From NCBI RefSeq assembly GCF_964204645.1, contig NC_134030.1, positions 13,069,947 through 13,133,946 of the forward strand: a stretch of DNA of 64,000 nt, given 5' to 3'. Under the pieces are notes generated by a model. That model was not told where the DNA came from, made no database searches, and saw only the letters and a list, made by a program, of their open reading frames with translations. The stretch comes from Tubulanus polymorphus (lineage: Eukaryota; Nemertea; Palaeonemertea; Tubulaniformes; Tubulanidae). Positions 56,330 through 64,000 of the stretch are shown piece after piece; the first letter of the stretch is position 1, and each line of letters starts with the position of its first letter. A program made the position numbers and the translations under genes.

Positions 56330-56935
56330 ACTAATTGTTTCCAAACTAATTCATTTTCCTAACACTTTGCAAACACTTTCATGATACCGAATTTAATTAT
56401 TCTACTGACCCTACCTGTTTATTTATAAACTAACTTATTTTACTAACACTTTTAAAGAACTTGATTTTAATTTATAGTTTACCAATACATAACTTTCACA
56501 TTTAGAAACTCAATTATTCATCTAACACTTAAATAACACTCTTATGAGAAAAAATCAATTATTTTACTAATACTTATATTTAAAACGTTATTATTTTAGT
56601 AACACTTTAATGATTAAAAAAACTTAATTTTTACCTATACCTTACTAATACTTTCGTATCTAAGAATATAATTATTTCACTTACACTTTGCTTACACTTT
56701 TATGATAGTAACTTTCATTATTTTACTAATGCTTTACTATTACTTTTGCAATTGGAAAATGAAATATTTTACTAACACTTAATGATAATCAACTTTCTTT
56801 TACTACTACTTAAATAATACTAAAATGCTTATATTTAGAAACTAACTCATTTTACTTACACTTTACCAACACTTTTATGATGAAAAGTTTAATTATTCTA
56901 CTTTATATACTTTACTAATACTTTTTTCTTATAAT
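56330..56935 (+). repeat. Degenerate tandem array rich in TTTACTAACACTTT
   Basis: About eight diverged units of roughly 70 bp, each with AATTATTTTACTAACACTTT and an ACTTTTATGATA word. Substitutions and small indels are frequent. No coding frame. Confidence 0.75.
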
Positions 56936-57423
56936 TTGATAATTATATGTTCAATTTCCTGTGAAATGTCAATCAATTTTTTTATTTCATGTTGGTTTTT
57001 TGATCGTTTTACTTAAATATTCAGTGATGCTATGGAGTTTCTTCTGTCTGTCCGTCGTTTATCAAACAAAGACAAATTACCAAATCAAAGTGGGCACTAA
57101 CAGTGATGACTTCGTACTCTGAAAGCGTCATTTTCCCATTACTACTGAATATGATAGAAATCTGTTCAGAATGACGTTTAATTGGAGTTGCGTCTGTATA
57201 TTTTGATTGGTTACACTGCCAAGTATTTATATATATTTGTCTATCATATTGAACTCAAATATTTGTCGTACGTTCAAGCTACTTGCTTGTTAACATCTCA
57301 TGTGACTTGAAGAGATAATACATGTCCTTTCATTTCAAAGAGCAAATAGTCTCATGGGTATAAATAGTACAATTCTCACTCATTAATTGGTTATTCACAC
57401 ATCCCTTTTCATGAATTACGTCG

Positions 57424-58605
<1,182 letters not shown>

Positions 58606-58666
58606 AAATGAAGAAATCCCACACTTCGAATTTTAAAATTATACGATCAAATTTATTATAATGAAA

Positions 58667-58708
58667 CCACAACGTTTCGGCTGTTGACTAACAGCCATGA
58701 TCAGGTGG
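58667..58708 (-). ncRNA. Degenerate hammerhead-like ribozyme motif of the Penelope-like element
   Basis: On the - strand CCTGATCATGG is followed by a perfect 7-bp stem-loop (GGCTGTT-AGTC-AACAGCC) and GAAACGTTG. Penelope-like elements carry hammerhead ribozymes with the core CTGATGA-stem-GAAA next to an ACGTT stem III. Here the core reads CTGATCA, so the conserved G before the last A is replaced by C, which should disable cleavage. Confidence 0.65.
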
Positions 58709-59043
58709 AATGACCAGAAAAACAAGTAACAAAGCATATAATCTCACAGGATCTAAAATAGAAGCAGTGTGTCAAAACTAAAGATAAACAGACCAGGCAA
58801 TAAAACATCAAGGGGTACCGTAGAAACCACAGCAATTCTAAACAGTTCAGTAAAAACAAATTATGTAACTAAGTGAAGTGGACTGAAGAGGGTGGCGATA
58901 AAAGAGTGACACATCGTGACATTAACCCAAATCTAATAAAGAGTTGATGTGTCTGGATAATAATTGGTTATGTGGAGAAAAACCAGTATTTAAATTAGTA
59001 GATAAATTGGATTTCGAAAGTTTACATATTAGGGCTGATTCCA

Positions 59044-59553
59044 CTATGTGTCTCTTATGAATATCTTTACAAGGATATTAATAAGTTTCGAATTCTGAAA
59101 GTCAAATTGGTGATTGGTTGTAAAGACATGATTTGCTATTCCACTCTCAGGCTTTTGGTTGCGGATATATATTTTGTGTTCTTTAATACGCTGACTAAGA
59201 TTACGTCGCGTTTCGCCGATGTACATCATATTACAGTCTTTACATGGTATCCTATAGACCCCGGACTCAATTAGCTCACTGTTGGGTTTATTTTTGGTTA
59301 AAACATTAGTGAGTTTGTTATTATACTGAAAGGCTAATCTAGTGTTGATGGTGCTTAATGTGGATTTAAAGCGTTCCAAAGTAGGTAAATACGGGATTAT
59401 AATATTCTTTTGAGCTCTACGTTTTGTGGTCAGGTTATTACGTCCAGAGTGAGAAATTCGGGCTTCGAAATAAGCTTTGTTCAAAATTTTGTCTGGATAG
59501 GCTAGTTTCTTGAGAGCAGTTCTTATATGTTTGATTTCTTTATCTAAAAACAT
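59044..59553 (-). pseudogene. Penelope-like GIY-YIG endonuclease with RT end
   Basis: A 169-aa frame. Residues 1-90 finish the RT (HIRTALKKLAYPD..., LPTLERFKSTLS, RLAFQYNNKLTNVL). Residues ~95-165 are the endonuclease: GVYRIPCKDCNMMYIGETRR holds the G-x-Y and Y-I-G elements and the catalytic Arg region, followed by Q-RI-EH. The frame has no ATG of its own in the native gene; the RT continues upstream in another frame. Confidence 0.88.
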
Positions 59554-59821
59554 TTGATCACAAATACGTAGAGCTCGAAGAAATAATCCTTGGGCTATTC
59601 AAATTTTGATGTTCAAAGGAGTAAATGAGAAAAAAATGAAGATAAGCTTCAGCATTAGTCGGTTTCCTATATACAGAGAATTTCAAATTTGTTTTGAAAT
59701 TATGAATGAGTACATCGAGAAACGGGATGCAGGGATAAATTTGATCGTATAATTTTAAAATTCGAAGTGTGGGATTTCTTCATTTAGCTCAATGAAACTG
59801 TCTCAGTGCTTGTACGCGAGT

Positions 59822-59967
59822 AATAGGGAATAAGTTGTTTCATACCAAAGGTCGAAGGGTCGAGCTCATAAAAAATAAAAAATAAATTCTCGCACACTCG
59901 AATTTATTTTTTATTTTTTACTCACTCGCCCCTTCAACCTTTGATATGAAACAACTTATTCCCTATA
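59822..59967. repeat. 146-bp palindromic Polinton terminus
   Basis: AATAGGGAATAAGTTGTTTC at the left is mirrored by GAAACAACTTATTCCCTATA at the right. Inner arms ATAAAAAATAAAAAATAAATTC are mirrored around a TCGCACACTCGAA centre. The whole stretch is one imperfect hairpin. The outermost AGGG is compatible with the AG-start of Polintons. Confidence 0.85.
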
Positions 59968-60099
59968 ACTCTTAAAATATTCATACATATGAATAAAATA
60001 TAAATGAATAACATATATAAGTAATTAGAAAAGTAGGCTTTCAAGCCAGAGTACGAGAGTACGAGCTCTTATAGAATAGATATATAGATATATGAATAG

Positions 60100-60705
60100 T
60101 TATTTTATAAATTTATATTCATATGGAAATTGTAGTCTCAGTAATAATTTTGAACCTTTATTATTCTTTAATTTATTCATATATTCATCATGTAATTTAG
60201 TAGGTATAATTTGATTTTCTTCCAATGATTGTTGCATAGATTTTTTATCTTTGTTATAAAATAAAACTAGAAATCTTATGTTCTCCCTAAAGTCTTTAAC
60301 AATTGAATTATATTTTTGATTTAAAACCCATGTTTTAAATGTCTCCCAGAGAAAGCTAGGTAACATAACTCACTTTCTCTAACTTTTGAATCATGTAAAT
60401 TTGCGCAATCATCTATAATGAATAATGTATTTGATCCTTTATAAGTATCAATTGCTATTTTTATACAATAATCTAAATTTTCTTTTACTGTTTTAGGATC
60501 TAATATAATAAACGTTTTTTATCTTAACTATGTCTCTATTATATGTTTTATTCATTTCATAAGTAGGACAGAATAATATCATATTATCAAAATGATTCTT
60601 ATGAATAGTTTCTAACAAATCTAATATGAAATGTGCTTTACCACAGTTTGTTACCCCAGTTATTAACATATTATGCGGTTCAAATATAAATAAATCTTTA
60701 TTCAT
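60100..60705 (-). pseudogene. Polinton A32-like packaging ATPase, broken
   Basis: The frame from ATG 60705 has FEPHNMLITGVTNCGKAHF, a Walker A in which the usual GKT/GKS is GKA. LLETIHKNHFDNMILFCPTY follows. After breaks near 60520-60500, LFIIDDCAN (Walker B, about 60435-60405) and, in 60366-60100, WVLNQKYNSIVKDFRENI (sensor-like Asn/Arg block) complete the ATPase. The family (FtsK/HerA type) packages DNA into capsids in Polinton-related viruses. Confidence 0.85.
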
Positions 60706-60761
60706 TTATTCTTTTAATTTTACTAGATAAAATCCATTCATTAAATTTATCATCGTATCCT

Positions 60762-61604
60762 TTATATTTCACCAAAGAATACTTTTTTCCTTGTTTTTTC
60801 AACTTTGTTCAATGTTTTTCTATATTTAGATATTCTAACGTGTTGTCCAATTTTAAATTTAGGTTCTCCAAAATCATGTGTAACAAATGCTCCATATAAA
60901 TTATTCCAAACTATTTCCGAATTATCTTCTTTTCTAGCTTGTATAGGTTTAATACCAATACTTGAATGTTTAGAATTATTATAACCTTTCACTAAATCAT
61001 CTAATACATCGATATATTTATATGTTTCATTAGCAGTAAAATATTTCCACATTCTAGTTTTCAATGTTTTATTAAATATTTCTATAATAGATGCTTTTTT
61101 ATCTAAGTGTGTTGAAAAATAATCTACATCGTTATCAGATAATAGTTTTTTAAAATGTTTGTTATAAAATTCCTTACCTTCATCAAATTGTATCTTATCT
61201 GGAATAGCTTCTTTAAATATTGATTGAAAAGCATTTGTCACTTCTATACCAGTTTTATTTTTGATTGGAATTGACCATGCTTATCTACTGAATATGTCTA
61301 TAACATTCAGTATCCAGAAATATCATTTGTTGTATTCTTCTAAGTTCTTCATGTCAATTAAATCTGCTTGCCATTGTTGATCGATATATGAAACCATAAC
61401 TTTTCTTGTTAAATAAGTTTTATCCATTTTCTTGTGGATTTGATATGTTGGTTGATTTTGTAACCATAATCTTAATTCACTATATTTTATATTACCATTT
61501 TCTTTATCAGATTTAATTTTATCCCATAATTCTGAAACGTTAGAATATGATACTTCACTCTCTGGGTTATAATATAACTCTCTTAAATATTGTTCTTTTT
61601 TCAT
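60762..61604 (-). pseudogene. Polinton retroviral-type integrase, two in-frame breaks
   Basis: 61604-61323 encodes the N-terminal part (LRELYYNPES..., LRLWLQNQPTYQIHK) and IDQQWQADLIDMKNL with the first catalytic Asp. The short link near 61320-61245 reads NVIDIFSR-stop-AWSIPIKNKTG. 61241-60762 holds IQFDEGKEFYNKHF (second Asp), SIIEIFNKTLKTRMWKYF (catalytic Glu; the usual VVER is IIEI), YNNSKHSSIG, and a C-terminal FKIGQHVRISKYR. Two stops inactivate it. Confidence 0.92.
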
Positions 61605-61644
61605 CTTATTTTAATCCATTAATAATAATTTAGATTTAGTTTCA

Positions 61645-61981
61645 ATGACTTTATGATTTCACTTATTTTCTGGTATAATAGGTTTATTATCATTGGAATC
61701 ATTATTGTTATAATCAGATTTATACTTATATTTATATATTACACCGGATAATATAATAATTGTGATTAACCCAATTGTAATATATAAGTAATTATTTCTT
61801 CCACTATTAGAAGAATCAGATGGATTATTATTTGAATCAATATCAGATAATTTCTGTGATTCATTTATATCAGTTAATTTCTTTTTCTTAGCTTTTTTAA
61901 TTCTGCAGATCTTTTACCTAATTCTCTTGCCCATTTAATTTCTTTTTCAAATCTAGCCTTTTTCTTAACGCCATCACTCAT
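61645..61981 (-). pseudogene. Small single-pass membrane protein, frameshifted
   Basis: ATG at 61981 overlaps the stop of the upstream gene by 8 bases (ATGAGTGA). A basic N-terminus (VKKKARFEKEIKWAREL) is followed, after a one-base frame break near 61890, by an Asp/Asn-rich spacer and the membrane segment YITIGLITIIILSGVIY. I do not know its function. Overlapping genes fit a virus-like compact layout. Confidence 0.55.
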
Positions 61982-62582
61982 TTATTTTAGTTAATTTTTG
62001 TTCTGATTCATTTTCTGTTTCGCCGTTTGGTTGTGGTACATCTGTTTCGTTCTTACCTGATTTATATTCCATAGGCTTGATATTCGAAAATGTTATGACA
62101 CTAGTAGAAATTAATGTCATAACCGATCCTAATTGGAATAAAGCATATCCAACCCATTTTTGTAATTCAGTCATAACTAAGTAGTCATTTTTCAAATCAG
62201 TATATAATTTATTTTCATCATCAATTGGTATTAACTGGTTACATAACTTAGAGTAACATTTTATAATGCTATCTGAAATAGAATCATTTATTCTGGCTAA
62301 TCTAGCTTCTTCATAAATCTTAAAATATTTTACTACTTTATCTGGTTTCATAGAGTCTAGTTCTTGAAAAGCAATAGTCTTAGTTAAAAATTGTTCACAC
62401 TTCCCGCTAGCAATTAGTAATTCAAGATGGTGCTTACAATATAAGTAGTATTCATAATCTATATTGTTATTAACTTGAATATTATTTTCAATTTTGGTTG
62501 GAATATCCTTATTATCACTAATACCTAAATCACCTAATGTTTTTTCAATATCAATACTATTCTTATTAGATTTCTTTGACAT
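61974..62582 (-). CDS. Polinton-associated protein of unknown function, 202 aa, intact frame
   Basis: The only long intact frame of this Polinton piece. Residues 1-35 are polar and Asn-rich. 40-140 are probably helical (YYLYCKHHLELL, VVKYFKIYEEARLARIN). About 140-165 form one hydrophobic segment (FQLGSVMTLISTSVITF), then a polar tail. It precedes the small membrane protein and integrase. I cannot assign it; a virion membrane or minor capsid protein is conceivable but not shown. Confidence 0.6.
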   Translation of the reverse strand: MSKKSNKNSIDIEKTLGDLGISDNKDIPTKIENNIQVNNNIDYEYYLYCKHHLELLIASGKCEQFLTKTIAFQELDSMKPDKVVKYFKIYEEARLARINDSISDSIIKCYSKLCNQLIPIDDENKLYTDLKNDYLVMTELQKWVGYALFQLGSVMTLISTSVITFSNIKPMEYKSGKNETDVPQPNGETENESEQKLTKINE

Positions 62583-62870
62583 TTATATTAGAGAAATTTA
62601 ATAATAAAAATATTATAAGTATTATAAAATGATACTAAATAGTTAAAGTTAAAGAATTCTAGTATTGACTACTGATACTAGCTATTTGAATTTAAAGAAT
62701 TTCTATTTGAATCTATTCAAAATATAAAGTATTCTCTTTTTGAAAAGAAAATATTAAAAATATAATAGAATTCACTGGTTAGTTGAAGTTATGTTTTTTA
62801 ATATTTTTTATTAAAATTAGGATTTAGATTATCTCACTACTATTGTTTATCTATTAGGAGCAGTAATTAT

Positions 62871-63583
62871 AACTGTCCAGATAAGTCATTTCCGATTCTC
62901 GATAATAAATCCTCAAACTAAAAACAAATTCAAAGAAACGACTGGTGGAAATACTATTTCATAAACACACATATATTTTATTCTACAATCATTATCGATT
63001 TCCACATTCCTCACCGGGCGTCTGAGGCCCGGCAAGTTATGCGTGGAATGCAGGAATCAATAAAGTACAATACAACATCTGTCACTGTGTGTCATTAACA
63101 ACAGCTTAATGACGCAATTGAAATTCCGACAAACGTAATGCATTGAAAGCCTATACAGTATGGCTAAACTGCTACAGTCTCATGAGTTGAAAAATCCGTA
63201 ATTTCTGATTCCACATCCATCCATCTTCACTTTCTTGATTCAATGGTCTTCATTTTGTTATCTAAAAGATAAATATCTAACGTAGAATAAAACTAACTTG
63301 AAGTTGTAGTTGTAAAATATTAATTACAGCACTTAAACATGGTCATTTGTGGCGCATCTTACCAGGGTAAGTTTTACATGTTAACGTTTCCCGGCGCTTA
63401 ATCACAACAAAAACAGTACTTATATTTATAACTGTAAACTCCTAAAATTGTGTTTATAGAGAGAATATCCTATGCGTTCCTATGCGTATGTGCTGCGCGC
63501 TTATATATAACTGCCAGTTATTCACTAGCTAAACACTGCCTGAGCAACAGATGTTCCTTTGTAATGTTATTGATTAATCCTTT
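62871..63583. other. Between the Polinton piece and the BEL fragment
   Basis: A GC hairpin (CCGGGCGTCTGAGGCCCGG, 63015-63033) is the only structure noticed. No gene is seen. Confidence 0.4.
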
Positions 63584-64000
63584 TCAACTGAAATAGCACA
63601 TTCGATCAATATTCAAATGAGATACACCCCATCTTGGTACGTGCATATTTCTGATCGCATAATTCAGATCTGAAACTATTCTTTGCCACTGTAGACCAAA
63701 TTTCTCTGGTACTGGTGTATCCCAATCATATGATTCTCTCCACAATGTTTGAATTAATATTTTCCCCCTAATAGAAATTGGTAATATAAGACCAAACGGA
63801 TCATAAATCTTGGCTAAATTTTGAACAATAGTCCGTTTCGTAGTACCAGAGAATTCGTCTAATATAACCTTTCCTTTGAAGGTGATAATATCTTGCTCAA
63901 TACTCCAATTCAATCCTAAGCTATTCACATGATTTGAATATTCCAATACTTTCTCAGATTCTGCCAATGAACGTACCTCTTCACTGTTTGAAGACCAGGA
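63584..64000 (-). pseudogene. BEL/Pao retrotransposon pol fragment, runs off the right edge
   Basis: The - strand frame is open from the window end. SLGLNWSIEQDII, TKRTIVQNLAKIYDPFG, LILPISIRGKILIQTLW and YDWDTPVPEKF are the RT-to-RNase H linker blocks that mark BEL/Pao pol (N/D-x-TKR...K.DP.G...P). The match stops abruptly at about 63590, so the downstream RNase H and integrase are deleted. The remainder must lie beyond 64000. Confidence 0.88.

Larger units (their letters stand above)
58606..59785 (-). mobile_element. Penelope-like element, 5'-truncated, with 50-bp inverted ends
   Basis: 58606-58655 and 59736-59785 are perfect reverse complements of 50 bp. Between them the - strand reads the RT C-terminus (LPFLDVLI...YRKPTNAEAY near 59740-59620) and a GIY-YIG endonuclease. 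Penelope-like elements are known for terminal repeats that may be direct or inverted. The interior half of RT is missing. The element sits beside the LINE at 57424-58605, apparently inserted in its 5' side. Confidence 0.88.
59822..62870 (-). mobile_element. Polinton/Maverick fragment with ATPase and integrase
   Basis: A palindromic terminus (59822-59967) and ATATGAAT-rich inner end lead into an ATPase, integrase and two small genes, all on the - strand, compactly spaced. The region is very AT-rich to about 62870. Polymerase, protease and capsid genes are absent here, and no second terminus is found, so the element is truncated on the right. Confidence 0.85.

Overview
This window is a piece of an animal nuclear genome, most likely a marine invertebrate. 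Coding sequence is split by GT-AG introns, AT-rich intergenic DNA is packed with decayed metazoan transposons, and there are long (AT)n, (GAC)n and (CA)n microsatellites. There is no bacterial-style gene packing, rRNA or CRISPR array. The species cannot be named from the sequence. Polintons, Penelope-like, BEL/Pao, Ty3/gypsy and CR1/L2-like LINEs side by side are typical of lophotrochozoans, cnidarians, hemichordates and similar groups.

Two host genes can be assembled by joining open stretches at consensus splice sites with matching codon phase. (1) On the + strand, 1325-19374, seven exons encode a secreted CAP-superfamily protein (CRISP/SCP type), followed by a six-cysteine ShKT-like module and a short C-terminal exon. 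Its introns are swollen by a nearly complete Ty3/gypsy element (2914-8605, CTGAT target duplication, itself split by a 1,150-bp TIR element), a 604-bp TIR element, a LINE (12.5-16.9 kb) and a retroviral-type integrase scrap. (2) On the - strand, 52402-48136, five phase-consistent exons encode a 282-aa protein with a signal peptide and a Thr/Pro-rich N-terminus. I do not recognise its family. A third, weaker case is a two-exon unit present twice in tandem (27381-28487 and 29698-30310).

The middle of the window (27-36 kb) is a tangle of direct segmental repeats. Comparing the duplicated copies gives natural empty-site/occupied-site pairs for two transposons: a 450-bp foldback element with a GGTATG duplication at a splice donor, and an ~885-bp TIR element.

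From 37.2 to 46.2 kb and from 59.8 to 62.9 kb lie rearranged remains of a Polinton/Maverick family: protein-primed DNA polymerase B halves, retroviral-type integrase, A32-like packaging ATPase, small membrane proteins, and terminal sequences that form ~120-146-bp palindromes. A small conserved protein of unknown function ('gene A') sits just inside these termini in several copies, and a distant relative occurs at 20.5 kb. Further degraded elements are four additional LINE pieces, a Penelope-like element with a 50-bp perfect inverted repeat and a hammerhead-like motif (58.6-59.8 kb), several MITEs, and a BEL/Pao pol fragment running off the right edge.

All calls are by eye. Splice junctions and domain names for the host genes are inferences from motif, phase and order, not from transcripts or searches.
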